Shown here in pieces: positions 1 through 9,200 of a stretch of DNA of 64,000 nt (its first letter is position 1; every line of letters starts with the position of its first letter). The notes below the pieces were generated by a model. It searched no databases. It was not told the origin of the DNA and was given only the letters and a program-made list of their open reading frames with translations. The stretch comes from Fictibacillus terranigra (GTDB lineage Bacteria > Bacillota > Bacilli > Bacillales > Fictibacillaceae). The translations under genes were made by a program, and so were the position numbers. The stretch lies in the NCBI RefSeq assembly GCF_030412265.1, contig NZ_JAUHLN010000002.1:186001-250000 (forward strand). Reading direction: 5' to 3'.

Positions 1-830
1 ACGACCTCCTTTTGGAGGCCCACAGTATTCACCATGAATTTCTGTAAATATGTCGTGTAGGTATAGAACGCGACCGTTCCGCCAAGCGTGAGTCCCACCA
101 CTGTCAGCACCGCTTTGGGGTGTTTCATTAGAACCCTGATGGTCCCTGCGTTTTCTCGGTTTTCAGAGTCCATTTTTTCGAACTGCTCCGATTCGTCCAT
201 CGTGCGTCGCAGCCACAGTACAGCCAAGGCTCCCATTGCTCCAATGACGAATGGGATACGCCAGCCCCAGGACATCATATCGGATTCGCTGAGCACTTGC
301 TGCAGGATAATCTGCACACCAAGAGCCACTAGCTGTCCGGCAACAAGTGTCACGTACTGGAAGCTTGAGTAGAATCCGCGGCGGCCAGTGCTGGCCATCT
401 CTGACAGATAAGTTGCCGAGGTTCCATACTCTCCACCTAATGACAACCCTTGAAGCAGGCGGGCGAGAACCAGAATAATAGGTGCTATTATACCAATGGT
501 GCTATAACCTGGAGTACAGGCTATGATCAGAGACCCACCGGCCATGATAGTAATGGAAAGCGTCAGTGCGGCACGCCGGCCATGACGATCGGCGTAGCGG
601 CCCATCAGCAGGCTTCCAATCGGCCGCATCAGAAATCCTACGGCGAAGATCGCCGCCGTGTTAAGCAATTGGCTGGTCGGGTCTCCCTTCGGGAAGAACT
701 CTGCAGAAAAATACACAGCGAAAGCAGAATAGACATACCAGTCGTACCATTCGATCAGATTTCCAACCGAACCTTTGAAGATGTTACCCGTAATGCGTCG
801 CGTCTTTGCGCGATCAATGGATTGAGACAT
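1..830 (-). CDS. MHS-type major facilitator permease, C-terminus outside window
   Basis: Cytoplasmic-membrane permease of the metabolite:H+ symporter branch of the MFS, probably importing an organic acid. From an ATG at 830 the frame stays open for 276 codons to the window edge, so the last third is missing. Visible: GNLIEWYDWYVYS at the start, the loop GRYADRHGRRAAL between TM2 and TM3 (MFS signature) and RLLQGLSLGGEYG in TM4, all typical of KgtP/ProP relatives. A GAGGAGG ribosome site lies 8 bases upstream of the ATG. A cre-like sequence lies about 80 bases upstream, which would fit carbon-catabolite control. The substrate cannot be read from the sequence. A second, distant relative is encoded at 10724-12061. 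Confidence 0.85.
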   Translation of the reverse strand, partial: MSQSIDRAKTRRITGNIFKGSVGNLIEWYDWYVYSAFAVYFSAEFFPKGDPTSQLLNTAAIFAVGFLMRPIGSLLMGRYADRHGRRAALTLSITIMAGGSLIIACTPGYSTIGIIAPIILVLARLLQGLSLGGEYGTSATYLSEMASTGRRGFYSSFQYVTLVAGQLVALGVQIILQQVLSESDMMSWGWRIPFVIGAMGALAVLWLRRTMDESEQFEKMDSENRENAGTIRVLMKHPKAVLTVVGLTLGGTVAFYTYTTYLQKFMVNTVGLQKEV

Positions 831-910
831 GGTTAAATCCTCCTCATGATGTACTAGTGTTAGACGCTCCTTTTTTGGCTTCGTCATCACTTTCAGGCTT
901 TGAAACTACT

Positions 911-924
911 GGAAACCGCTTTCT
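911..924 (-). promoter_or_regulatory. cre-like catabolite response element
   Basis: On the minus strand the bases read AGAAAGCGGTTTCC, matching the Bacillus cre consensus TGNAANCGNTNNCA except at the two outer positions. It sits 81 bases upstream of the permease start at 830. CcpA control is a plausible inference; no promoter was clearly identified beside it. Confidence 0.35.
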
Positions 925-1073
925 TTTTTAAACTATACCACTTATCACTCGACAGCAACAGACAAAAAATTGTAAGAAAAGTAATAGGGCTTCATTTTAA
1001 GCTTGGTCATATAATACAGTTCAAGTTGATGGATTTTTGCGGTCTCAGCAAGAACTCTCACGTTGATACAAAC

Positions 1074-1928
1074 TCATAAACTAGCAAGCACCGCTCCCAA
1101 AATGGTAACGATTCCGCCTAAAAGTGTGACGAAGGATATTTGTTCTTGCAGCAAAAGAACACCCAGCAAAACAGTCCAGACCGGGAGTAAGTTAATATAG
1201 GGCGCTGCTCGCCCTGCTCCTACAATTTTCACTCCGGCATTCCAAGAAAAATAAGCAATAACTGAAGCAAATGTACTCACGTAGAAAATACAAATCCATG
1301 CATTAGTTGTCATATGGATCATATTAGGATGGACCGTTCCCATACAGCTTATGGCACTAAAAATCGTCCCATAAAAAGCGGCTCCCGCAGTCATTGTAAG
1401 AGGGTCTATCGTTCTGCCATATTTCTTGCCCAGAACAGTATACATTCCCCAAGCGAAGCATGATAACAGAATTTCAATTTCTCCAACAATTGAACCGGGA
1501 GAAGAGTCTGCATGTTTTCCCTGAACCAAAAGAATCACGCCGATAATTGAGACCGCCGCTCCAATCCATGCCTTTGATTTGATTTTTTCTTTAAGAAATA
1601 TGGGAGTGAATAGCAGGATGGTAATCGGAATACCTGCTGAGATCATCCCGGCTTGTGATGCGCTAATCGATTTAAGACCTAAATAGTTTAATGTAGAAAA
1701 GGCGAATATGCCAAGAAACCCTTGTATTACAAATTCTCTCCATTTAGAAATGATCGGTAGTGGTTTTTTGTTAAGCATCAGTAATCCCCACAGGAGCCCC
1801 GTTGAAATGGCCCAACGGATAGTGTTTAATAAAGTTGCTGGCATGGCCGGTGCTAAATACCGGCCGCATATGTAATTACCTGCCCAAAGAAGGGTTGCCG
1901 CCACCAATAGTAAAATCCCTTTTTTCAT
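1074..1928 (-). CDS. EamA/DMT-family transporter
   Basis: Drug/metabolite-transporter superfamily protein of 284 residues, expected to have ten membrane segments in two EamA repeats; such proteins export amino acids, metabolites or drugs. The N-terminus MKKGILLLVAATLLWAGNY and the repeat-like stretch LSCFAWGMYTVLGKKYG (second half) are typical. The frame is open further upstream (to 2069), but that extension overlaps a DinB relic in another frame, and the ATG at 1928 has its own GAGAGGAT ribosome site, so I start there. The substrate is unknown. The gene begins inside the tail of the DinB pseudogene, so the two were probably once co-transcribed. Confidence 0.82.
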   Translation of the reverse strand: MKKGILLLVAATLLWAGNYICGRYLAPAMPATLLNTIRWAISTGLLWGLLMLNKKPLPIISKWREFVIQGFLGIFAFSTLNYLGLKSISASQAGMISAGIPITILLFTPIFLKEKIKSKAWIGAAVSIIGVILLVQGKHADSSPGSIVGEIEILLSCFAWGMYTVLGKKYGRTIDPLTMTAGAAFYGTIFSAISCMGTVHPNMIHMTTNAWICIFYVSTFASVIAYFSWNAGVKIVGAGRAAPYINLLPVWTVLLGVLLLQEQISFVTLLGGIVTILGAVLASL

Positions 1929-2462
1929 GATGTTGATCCTCTCTTGTCTCTGATTCTTGGCTAAACCATTTACGCAGTTGGTTAATATGAGCCTGATGAT
2001 ATCTGTTATGGTCTGCGATATGCCAAATACCCCATTGGATTGTGGCTTTGTAGCCATTTTCATATTCAACGGTTTGATGTAACTGTTTGTCTGTTAACTG
2101 ATAACACATTGATTTAATCATCTGTACAACATGATCATAATCCGTCATGAGCACATCCAGAGAAATCCCTTTCAGCTGCGGCTATTGGTCGTTTTTATCT
2201 AAACTAGGGCCAAATTTCTCTTCAAGTTCCCTCGGCACCGCCTCACCCTTGATTCTAAATATCCATTTGAGGTCCACGTATGCTAAGTGCCTTACTAACT
2301 GCGCGTACTGTTATATTTTTGGTTCGGACCTTTATAATCTAATTCCTCATGTGACATAGCTTCAACAATTGTTTTTAACCGTTTGTAATTTCCGTCTACC
2401 ATTGAGTAGAGCATTCCAACTACAGGTTCCATTCCCGGCTCTCCAATTAAATCTGAAATCAT
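1876..2462 (-). pseudogene. DinB-family protein, broken by a frameshift and a stop
   Basis: Joining frames on the minus strand rebuilds a DinB/YfiT-type four-helix metal-binding protein. It starts with ATG at 2462 behind GGGGAG and reads through SMVDGNYKRLKTIVEAMS to about 2300. There a one-base shift is needed to continue as QLVRHLAYVDLKWIFRIKGE. An in-frame TAG follows near 2187, and then the frame stays open through ATIQWGIWHIADHNRYHQAH and INQLRKWF. The conserved histidines of the family (RHLAYVD, IADHNRYHQAH) are still recognisable. Two independent lesions argue for true decay over a single sequencing error. The annotated end at 1876 overruns into the EamA gene; the original end may have been earlier. 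Confidence 0.75.
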
Positions 2463-2575
2463 CCAATCACTCCCCAGTACTTGTTAAGGTCTCAAGTCAA
2501 TTATACTCCAGAAATGGGCAGTTTTTTGCGTTTCGTATCGTCAAAAGAGAAAACCGACAGAAAGACCCAAATAAA

Positions 2576-2599
2576 AAAGCAGACGGATGGTCTGCTTTT
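2576..2599 (-). terminator. Rho-independent terminator of cdaS
   Basis: AAAGCAGAC and GTCTGCTTT form a 9-bp stem with a 6-base loop. On the minus strand a T-run follows, 18 bases past the cdaS stop codon. Confidence 0.75.
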
Positions 2600-2616
2600 G
2601 ATGCACTGCCTATACT

Positions 2617-3237
2617 TTAAACGATTGAACTGGACATGTTTATCGGATACAGCTTTCCATCCACAGCGAACGAAACCCTGCCCGTTTCTTCAGATACCAC
2701 GAGTACCAGTGCATCACTGATCTCGGTCAATCCTATTGCTGCTCGATGACGGGTTCCCAGTTTTTTTGAACTTGAATGGATTTTGGATAAGGGAAGTACG
2801 TTTGCAGCCGAAATAATAAGGTCACCTCGAATTAACACCGCTCCATCATGAAGAGGATTTCCTGGATAAAAAATGGACTCTAATAACGGAAACGTTAATG
2901 TTGCTCCGATCGAATTGCCCGCACTGATCATCGTCTCCAAGGGCTGTTCCCGTTCGATGGCGATCAGCGCTCCATGTTTTTGACTGGAAAGATGCTGGAT
3001 ACAAGTTGAAATTTCAAGGTATTTTTCTGTATAGGGAGACAAATAACAGTTTAAATAAAATGATGCTGCTGCGGTTTGTGTTTGTTCGATTTGTCCTTTT
3101 AATTGTTCGAGATTGCCTAAAAGACAATAACTCTCCCTCTCCAAAGAGATTATAAATTGATTAATCTCAAGGTTAATATGCTGGAGGATATCGACAATCT
3201 GTTGTTTTAGTGATGAAACATCACAATCTTTCCTCAT
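2617..3237 (-). CDS. cdaS: Sporulation-type diadenylate cyclase CdaS
   Basis: Synthesises cyclic di-AMP from two ATP. The 206-residue protein has a helical N-terminal region (about residues 1-70), as in Bacillus CdaS where it is autoinhibitory, then a DisA_N/DAC domain with the signature D131-G-A (PLHDGAVL) and R163-H-R (GTRHRAAIG) that bind ATP and metal. It has no transmembrane segments, which separates it from CdaA, and no DNA-binding domain, which separates it from DisA. Start ATG has a TGGAG ribosome site. In B. subtilis cdaS is expressed in the forespore and affects germination; I could not confirm a SigG promoter upstream. It is monocistronic with its own terminator. Confidence 0.93.
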   Translation of the reverse strand: MRKDCDVSSLKQQIVDILQHINLEINQFIISLERESYCLLGNLEQLKGQIEQTQTAAASFYLNCYLSPYTEKYLEISTCIQHLSSQKHGALIAIEREQPLETMISAGNSIGATLTFPLLESIFYPGNPLHDGAVLIRGDLIISAANVLPLSKIHSSSKKLGTRHRAAIGLTEISDALVLVVSEETGRVSFAVDGKLYPINMSSSIV

Positions 3238-3344
3238 GGTTTAACTCCATTCCGCTCACTCCACCAAAAGAGTGCAGTTTTCCTTGCTTCCCCTATTCTG
3301 TGCTTCTTGATTTTATTTTATGAGAGTAAAAAATCCGTTTGAAC

Positions 3345-4139
3345 TTAAAAAACACTCCGAACTAGCCCCCCATCAATCCGGTAGGCAGCTCCATTTATGG
3401 CTGATGAGAGCGGACTGCTTAAAAAAGCCGCCAGGTGGGCAATTTCTTCGGGGCGAATAAGCCTCTGAATAATGGAAGTGGGCCGATTCTCCATCATGAA
3501 TTTTCTTTCGGCCTCTTCCAAAGTCAAATTTTGATCAGGATAAAGGCTTTGTAACATGGCCTCGACCCCTTCCGTTAAAGTGGAACCAGGCATAATCGTA
3601 TTGACCGTTACCTTCGTTCCGTATGTAAGTTCTGCCAAGCTTCTGGATAGGGAAAGCTGCATCGTCTTGGTAGCACTATAATGAGCCATTTCCTGAGACG
3701 GCATAATGGCTGCCTCACTAGCTATAAAGATCACTCTTCCCTCTTTTTTTTCAATCATTTGTTTCAGATACCTGCGCGTTAGCCGGACACCGCTCATGAT
3801 ATTGACTTCAAAAAACTTAAACCAGTCTTCGTCCTGTATATTAAAGTATTCCTTCGGTTCAAAAATGCCCAGGTTGTTGATCAATATGTCAATATCATTG
3901 AATTCCTTCATCATTTTTTCGCATCCTTCCTCTTTTCCGAGATCGGCTGCGGCTGAATATAATACAGCGTCGGGATGCAACTCTTTAATTTCCGCTATCG
4001 TTTCTTGCACCTTTTCCTCACGGCGTCCGTTGATGATAACATGGGCTCCTTCCTCTGCCAGAGACATCGCAATGGCCTTGCCAATTCCGGATGTAGAACC
4101 TGTGACAAGTGCAATTTTTCCCATCAGATCTAAATGCAT
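3345..4139 (-). CDS. SDR-family NAD(P)-dependent oxidoreductase
   Basis: Classical short-chain dehydrogenase/reductase of 264 residues: cofactor loop TGSTSGIG (13-20), structural motif NNLG (88-91, normally NNAG), catalytic S141, Y154 and K158 (HYSATK). It ends with a typical C-terminal DGG segment. A TTG two codons upstream is possible, but the ATG at 4139 sits 7 bases after AAGGAGG. Substrate is unknown. It stands alone: a terminator at 4254-4283 separates it from the upstream catabolic cluster, so it probably has its own promoter in 4140-4253. Confidence 0.87.
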   Translation of the reverse strand: MHLDLMGKIALVTGSTSGIGKAIAMSLAEEGAHVIINGRREEKVQETIAEIKELHPDAVLYSAAADLGKEEGCEKMMKEFNDIDILINNLGIFEPKEYFNIQDEDWFKFFEVNIMSGVRLTRRYLKQMIEKKEGRVIFIASEAAIMPSQEMAHYSATKTMQLSLSRSLAELTYGTKVTVNTIMPGSTLTEGVEAMLQSLYPDQNLTLEEAERKFMMENRPTSIIQRLIRPEEIAHLAAFLSSPLSSAINGAAYRIDGGLVRSVF

Positions 4140-4253
4140 GAACAATCCTCCTTAAAGTACGCATCAATTTTTGTAAATGAAAAGTTTATAATAAAAAGCT
4201 GCTGGGAGTTAGCATTCCTCTTCCCGTTGACTTATTAACGTAACGGTAGAGAC

Positions 4254-4283
4254 AAAAGACCAGCTGTCATTGATCAGCTGGTC
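4254..4283 (-). terminator. Terminator of the permease-UbiD cluster
   Basis: GACCAGCTG and CAGCTGGTC form a perfect 9-bp stem with an 8-base loop (4258-4283), followed on the minus strand by TTTTGTCTCT. It overlaps the stop codon of the UbiD pseudogene and marks the 3' end of the cluster starting at 12061. Confidence 0.8.
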
Positions 4284-5696
4284 AAGGAATCCTTCCTGAA
4301 AGTTTACGATGCATAATCCTGTTGCCATGCTCAAGATGCTCTGAGTTTACCCCTGATGATGTTTCGTTTAGGTACTCCTGAATGTCCATATTTGCGTATC
4401 CCGGAATGGAAATTCGTTTATACTGCATCGGTTCACTGTTAAGTGGAACTGTACAGTCAAATCCCGTTTTCGATCCGAACCCGTCATTTGTGGACGGATC
4501 GAGTTTTGAGCCTTGCGCCCCCTCTACTACCACTAAATCCTTGTCCACCTGGAAACGAGTAGCGATTGCCCATTCTACTTCCTCCATGTTAAATATATCT
4601 ACATCTTCATCGACGACAACCACGTGCTTTATATCAAAACTGTTTGCGAAGGCAGCGAGGATGGCATTCTTAGCTTCACCTTTGTTTCGCTTTTTTATGG
4701 ATACGACCGCATGATAACGGCATGTCCCGCCTGGACTCATGTGAACCGCAACGGCAGAAGGCACAGTCTGGCGGACACTTTGAATGAGGCTAGCCTCACG
4801 TGGAATGCCCCCGAGCAGGAGATGCTCGTATCCAGCCGGGATAATCGTATAAAAGATCGGGTCTTTTCGGTGTGACACGGCGGTTAGCTGAACAATTTCC
4901 TTGTCACTCCGCGGGCCGTAATATTTAGGGAACTCCCCAAACGGTCCTTCCGGCTGATTTTACCTTCTAAAACGATCTCCGCATAGGCAGGCACATCAAT
5001 GTCCACCGTTTCACAACGAACGGTCTCAAGCGGTTCTGATCGCAGAGCACTGGCGATTTCCAGCTCATCTATCCCGAATGGGGTGCTCGCCTGTGAAGCA
5101 AGAAGTGTCACAGGATCCACTCCTACAACTATGGCACATTCGAGCGCCCTTCCTTCCTCCTCTGCCTGTTTGTACAAATGAAAGGTGTGCCTCGGCAGCA
5201 AAAGTACTCCCAGTTTATCCTTTCCAGAAATCTGCAGGCGATGAATGGATACATTTTGTTTTCGGGTCACAGGATCACGGGTAATGAACAGGCCTGCGGT
5301 AATGTAATTTCCAGAATCCATCTCATGGTGGACGGGAATGGGAAAGGTCTTAAGCAAATCGATGTTCTCGGTGATGATATTTTCCTTTACCGGGGCATCT
5401 TGGTTGCTCACTTTTCTGCATGCTTTTGGTGAAGTCACCGCTTCAGTGAATTTTGGAATGATTCCATATTGGTCTGTTTCCAATGCTTCAGCAAAGTCAT
5501 CTCTTGTAGAACATATCCCCGAAACGACAGGCATCCCATAGTTCTCAACATTTGAAAAATATACCGCTTTTTTACCGTCCAGTTTCTTTGCGACAGCAGC
5601 GATCTCATACTCCAGACTCACTTTTTTATCGATGGCCACCAGCCTCCCTGTCGATTCAAGGTGAGCTAGCCATGTACGAAATGTTCTTGCCTTCAT
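4282..5696 (-). pseudogene. UbiD-family decarboxylase, frameshifted at the catalytic motif
   Basis: UbiD enzymes are prenylated-FMN-dependent (de)carboxylases of aromatic or unsaturated acids. The N-terminal part (270 codons from ATG 5696) reads normally to VLEGKI, then runs out of frame to a stop at 4884. The C-terminal part is open in the -1 frame and continues as PEGPFGEFPKYYG, SHRKDPIFYTIIPAG and VVVDEDVDIFNMEEV to the stop at 4282. The break falls at about 4957-4966, just before EGPFGE, which holds the two catalytic glutamates of the E-R-E triad. The linker between VLEGKI and PEGPF is also shorter than in relatives I know, so a small deletion is more likely than one lost base. No separate ribosome site restarts the second part. 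Neighbours are a symporter and oxidative enzymes, so the cluster may once have decarboxylated its substrate. Confidence 0.85.
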
Positions 5697-5716
5697 TACA
5701 CCTTTCCCCCTTATCT

Positions 5717-7141
5717 CTATTGCACCTTGTATTGGTGGCCGTTATTTTCTTTTGAACCTTCCTCATGAACCACAGTTTTGTTTTTTCGCCAAAAATGATC
5801 GATTCCCATTACGATAAGAGGTGCAAAAGCAGCGATATAAATGTTATCGATACCGAACGGGTTTCCTGCAAGAAACCAAAATGTTGTTGTAATTACAGCG
5901 AATATCATTCCAAGGGCAGCCCCTATTCCGCTGCTGAAACGGGGAAAATAAAACATCAAAACCACGATAACGGCGATGGTTGTACGGAGTGCCCTGGCAA
6001 AAAAGATCGTGTTTAGTATTTCCGGGGTAAAAATGGCGAAAGGAATAGGTAAAAGACCCATCACAATGGTCGCCACTCTTGAAAACCTGAGTGATTTTTT
6101 GTCTGATCCTTCTTTATTAAAGAGCGGACTATAAAAGTCTTTTAACAATAGGGCAGCTGCTCCAATAGTTGAGGCTGCCACTGTTCCAAAAACCGCGGCG
6201 ATTAATCCGGAGATCACAAGACCCGCAAGGAAAGGGTTCATAAGGGTAGTCAACATCGGAAAAGCCTCGGAAGAAACGATATTCGGAAACAATATAGAGG
6301 CTGTCATCCCAATGAGAGCGGCCATGATTCCTACAGGAATTACGAACAGCCCAGCGTAAATACTTGCTTTTTTTGCGTTGGCATCATCATTGGTCGAGCA
6401 AACCGCCTGAATGATGTATTGAGTAGAAAAAATAGAGCCAATGTTGGCGATGGTCCATGCAATAATGGTTGGCCATGAAATGCCTGTCCAGTCAAACATC
6501 GCTGGCTTTAGCTGCAGCGACAGACCTGAAAAACCGCCTGCTGCAGTTAAACCGAACGAGACTGCCAGAATTAATCCCAAATATTTAAAAAACGCATGAA
6601 TAAGGTTGGTATAAGCAACCGCAAACATTCCGCCCAAGGTAACGTAAACAACTGTGACTGCACCAACCACAATTGCTGCCATCGCATGGGGGACGTGCAT
6701 AATCCCAGATAAGGTCGCCGCCCCTCCCGCGTACATTGATACGTTAACCACGCTTAGGGCATAAATCATAATGACTGAGGTAATCGTTCTCGCACCATTT
6801 CCGTAAGTTTTTGATATAGCCCCAGAAATGGTATACTCTCCACGCTCATGGAACTTTTTTGCCAGTGTGTAGGCAAACAAAGCGAAAGCAAACGCGAGTG
6901 TGATTAAGTTCCAGGAAGCCGAGATTCCTTGAGAAAAAGCGGTTTGCGCGGTACCGATCGTAGAGCCTGTGCCTATGAATTCAGACATCATCAAGACCCC
7001 GATAATAAAAGGGCCGAAAGCTTTTCCTCCTGTCATGTATTTGTCCGAGCTTTTTGAGAATTTCTTCGTATATAGTCCAAGAAAAGCAGTGGCTAGCACA
7101 TACAAAATGACCATTCCTATGATTATGGCACTGGCTGTCAC
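5717..7141 (-). CDS. Sodium:solute symporter (SSS family)
   Basis: Na+-coupled secondary transporter in the cytoplasmic membrane, 474 residues, with about 13 hydrophobic segments. Family marks include GVLMMSEFIGTGSTIGTAQ early in the protein, GGMFAVAYTNLIHAFF in the middle and SGLIAAVFGTVAAST (the conserved Na+-site region) later. A TTG at 7144 and a GTG at 7141 both follow GGAGGG; I use the GTG (9-base spacing). It lies 20 bases upstream of the UbiD pseudogene and 19 bases after the oxidase gene, so it belongs to the same transcript and probably imports that pathway's substrate, perhaps an organic acid. Confidence 0.87.
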   Translation of the reverse strand: MTASAIIIGMVILYVLATAFLGLYTKKFSKSSDKYMTGGKAFGPFIIGVLMMSEFIGTGSTIGTAQTAFSQGISASWNLITLAFAFALFAYTLAKKFHERGEYTISGAISKTYGNGARTITSVIMIYALSVVNVSMYAGGAATLSGIMHVPHAMAAIVVGAVTVVYVTLGGMFAVAYTNLIHAFFKYLGLILAVSFGLTAAGGFSGLSLQLKPAMFDWTGISWPTIIAWTIANIGSIFSTQYIIQAVCSTNDDANAKKASIYAGLFVIPVGIMAALIGMTASILFPNIVSSEAFPMLTTLMNPFLAGLVISGLIAAVFGTVAASTIGAAALLLKDFYSPLFNKEGSDKKSLRFSRVATIVMGLLPIPFAIFTPEILNTIFFARALRTTIAVIVVLMFYFPRFSSGIGAALGMIFAVITTTFWFLAGNPFGIDNIYIAAFAPLIVMGIDHFWRKNKTVVHEEGSKENNGHQYKVQ

Positions 7142-7160
7142 CAAGCGATTCCCTCCTTAT

Positions 7161-7991
7161 TTAACTCATGGATGGCACTCCGAATATGTCCTTCAGGCGC
7201 CTTTCAAAAAGCTTCGTCACCCGCTGCCGGCCGTTCACCTCCACCGGGGTTGGAACCTCGCGTCCGTTAACCACTACCGGCTGATCGTAACGAATCAAAA
7301 TGTAGGGAAGATATTCACTATAAATCTCTCGTATTCTATTGGCGTGCTTTTCATTTCTTGCGAGCAGCTTTAACATGCGAAGCCCAAAGCCGACGTGGCG
7401 GCCTTCATCCTCTTTTATACGTTTGAAGCCTTCTTTCAACCCGGGCAGGAGGCCTTTACTTCCATAAACCTCCTCAAATACATCGTACCCCGCCATGGCT
7501 TGTACACCTTCAATGATTCCCTGGTAGTGAGTCAATCCTTCAACGAGGGCAGCTTCGCGTTCCTCTATACTGCCTTCCAGTGCATTGAGCATCATTTTGC
7601 CCCGCTCATCCAGCTTTTGCTGAACGAGATTTTGCACTCCATGTATACGTTTGATGCCGAGTACCTCTTCAAAGTACCGAAGGAAAAATTCGGTATGCTT
7701 GAATTCCTCCAACAACTGAGTACTGAGGAAGGCTTGTTGCTGGGTGGATGCCCCAAGCATGATCCAGGGACAAAATTTTAAGGCAACATTCTCTTCTGCA
7801 TCAAGAAATCCGGTGCAAAAGTGAATGAGATAATCTTTCAGGTCTTGATCAAGTGCTTCAAAATCATCTCTGTCATGGGTTAAATCGATCTCAGCAGGAT
7901 CCCACGTTCCAAACCGTATCGCTTTCCGGTATAAATTCCAGGCTACCTCGTCTGTACTTTTTTCCAAACTAAGAATCAAATCATCGCTCAT
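7161..7991 (-). CDS. R2-like ligand-binding oxidase (R2lox-type ferritin-like protein)
   Basis: Ferritin-like di-metal oxidase of 276 residues related to the R2 subunit of ribonucleotide reductase. The N-terminal segment FGTWDPAEIDL resembles R2lox proteins. Expected metal ligands are present: E66 (AEEN), E96 and H99 (EEFKHTE), E161 (GIIEG), E196 and H199 (DEGRH). The valine and tyrosine that form the ether cross-link in characterised Mn/Fe R2lox enzymes appear as V69 and Y156 with the right spacings. The physiological substrate of R2lox proteins is not established. Here the gene lies between an iron alcohol dehydrogenase and a symporter, within a short-spaced operon that also has aldehyde dehydrogenase and UbiD genes, which suggests an oxidation step in small-molecule catabolism. 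No NrdA-type partner is nearby, arguing against ribonucleotide reduction. Confidence 0.82.
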   Translation of the reverse strand: MSDDLILSLEKSTDEVAWNLYRKAIRFGTWDPAEIDLTHDRDDFEALDQDLKDYLIHFCTGFLDAEENVALKFCPWIMLGASTQQQAFLSTQLLEEFKHTEFFLRYFEEVLGIKRIHGVQNLVQQKLDERGKMMLNALEGSIEEREAALVEGLTHYQGIIEGVQAMAGYDVFEEVYGSKGLLPGLKEGFKRIKEDEGRHVGFGLRMLKLLARNEKHANRIREIYSEYLPYILIRYDQPVVVNGREVPTPVEVNGRQRVTKLFERRLKDIFGVPSMS

Positions 7992-8021
7992 TAAAAACCG
8001 CCTCCGTTTTATTTGTGAATT

Positions 8022-9200
8022 CTAGTAAACTCGTTTTAACAGATCCAGAACGTCAGCCTCTGCTGGCTGACGGGGATTAAACCTCATCATCCCGCTTTGA
8101 AAAGAGTCCCTTGCAATTGCAGCGAGCCTGTCCTCAGGGACGTTTAATTCCTTCAACCGGGTAGGCAGTCCAATTTCCCGCACCAGGAAAGCCACTGCTT
8201 TAGCCGCCTGACCGGCCAACTGTGTTTCGTCTTCTCCCTCAACCCCCAACAACTGCGCAATCTTAGCCGCTTTAAGTGGGCACACCTGAGCATTGAACTC
8301 AACGACGCGGGGGAGGAGCAAGCCGATGGCTATTCCGTGAGGAACATGGCAATGACCGGAAAGAGCACTTCCAATGGCGTGGGCAAGCCCAAGGAAGCCG
8401 TTGTTAAACGCCATCCCTGCCAGTAAGCTTCCGTGCGACATTCCAATTCGTGCTTCCTTATCTTTTCCGTCCACAACGGCCTGTCTAAGGTGTGAACCGA
8501 CAGTGGTAATCGCTTCAGTGGCCAGTGCATCGGATGCAGGGCACGACCGTAAGGAAAAGTAGGTTTCGATTCCATGGGCCAGAGCATCAATTCCGGAGGC
8601 TGCAGTCATATTTTGTGGTAACCCCATGGTCAGTTCAGGATCAACAATAGTAAGAGTCGGAGCCATATGCTGGCTGGTGACGGTCACTTTTACATTGTTC
8701 TTCCAGTCTGAGTAAACACCGAAGATAGTCACCTCACTCCCTGTCCCGGATGTGGTTGGTATCGTAAGCAGCGGAATAGCTGAGGAGCTTACGATCTTAT
8801 CGACTCCTGCATAATCGCGGATGCTGCCGCCCTGGCTTGCTACAATCCTAATCCCTTTTGCAGTGTCTATGACACTTCCGCCTCCTACTGCAACGAGACA
8901 ATCATAGTGCCCCGATAGAAAATACTCGGCTCCACGATCAATCGTTTCAAGACTCGGATCAGGCTCTACCTCTAGATAGAGCTCGCTGACAATCTTTGAA
9001 TCTTGCAGCGATGAAATGATTCCGCTCAATAATCCGGCGGATTCCACCCCTTTATCACTGACGATAAAAACCCTGTTCACACCAAGAGTTACGAGGTTCT
9101 CCGCAAGGCGGGAGGATTTTCCATACCCGAACTCTATCCGCGTAGGCAAATGAAAGGAGAAGTCCTGCCTTGTCTGTTTTACTAGAGAACTCATGTTCAT
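8022..9200 (-). CDS. Iron-containing alcohol dehydrogenase
   Basis: Group III (Fe-dependent) alcohol dehydrogenase, 392 residues, oxidising an alcohol to an aldehyde with NAD(P). It has the Rossmann-like signature GGGSVIDTAKGI and the metal-binding region GIDALAHGIETYFS, HAIGSALSGHCHVPHG, holding the conserved Asp and three His. The ATG overlaps the stop of the aldehyde dehydrogenase gene by four bases (ATGA), so the two are translationally coupled; GAGGGG precedes it. Alcohol and aldehyde dehydrogenase side by side imply sequential alcohol-to-acid oxidation. The substrate is not evident. Confidence 0.9.
   Translation of the reverse strand: MNMSSLVKQTRQDFSFHLPTRIEFGYGKSSRLAENLVTLGVNRVFIVSDKGVESAGLLSGIISSLQDSKIVSELYLEVEPDPSLETIDRGAEYFLSGHYDCLVAVGGGSVIDTAKGIRIVASQGGSIRDYAGVDKIVSSSAIPLLTIPTTSGTGSEVTIFGVYSDWKNNVKVTVTSQHMAPTLTIVDPELTMGLPQNMTAASGIDALAHGIETYFSLRSCPASDALATEAITTVGSHLRQAVVDGKDKEARIGMSHGSLLAGMAFNNGFLGLAHAIGSALSGHCHVPHGIAIGLLLPRVVEFNAQVCPLKAAKIAQLLGVEGEDETQLAGQAAKAVAFLVREIGLPTRLKELNVPEDRLAAIARDSFQSGMMRFNPRQPAEADVLDLLKRVY

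Noticed and set aside
2147-2620. Plus-strand open frames upstream of cdaS
   Set aside because: They are antisense to the DinB relic and its flank and show no coding features.
4884-4970. Programmed -1 frameshift in the UbiD gene
   Set aside because: No X-XXY-YYZ slippery heptamer or downstream stem is visible, and the linker is shortened, so mutation is more likely.
7161-7991. Ribonucleotide reductase beta subunit NrdF/NrdB
   Set aside because: N-terminal TWDPAEID segment, the V/Y cross-link pair and the catabolic neighbours fit R2lox; no nrdE/nrdI near.
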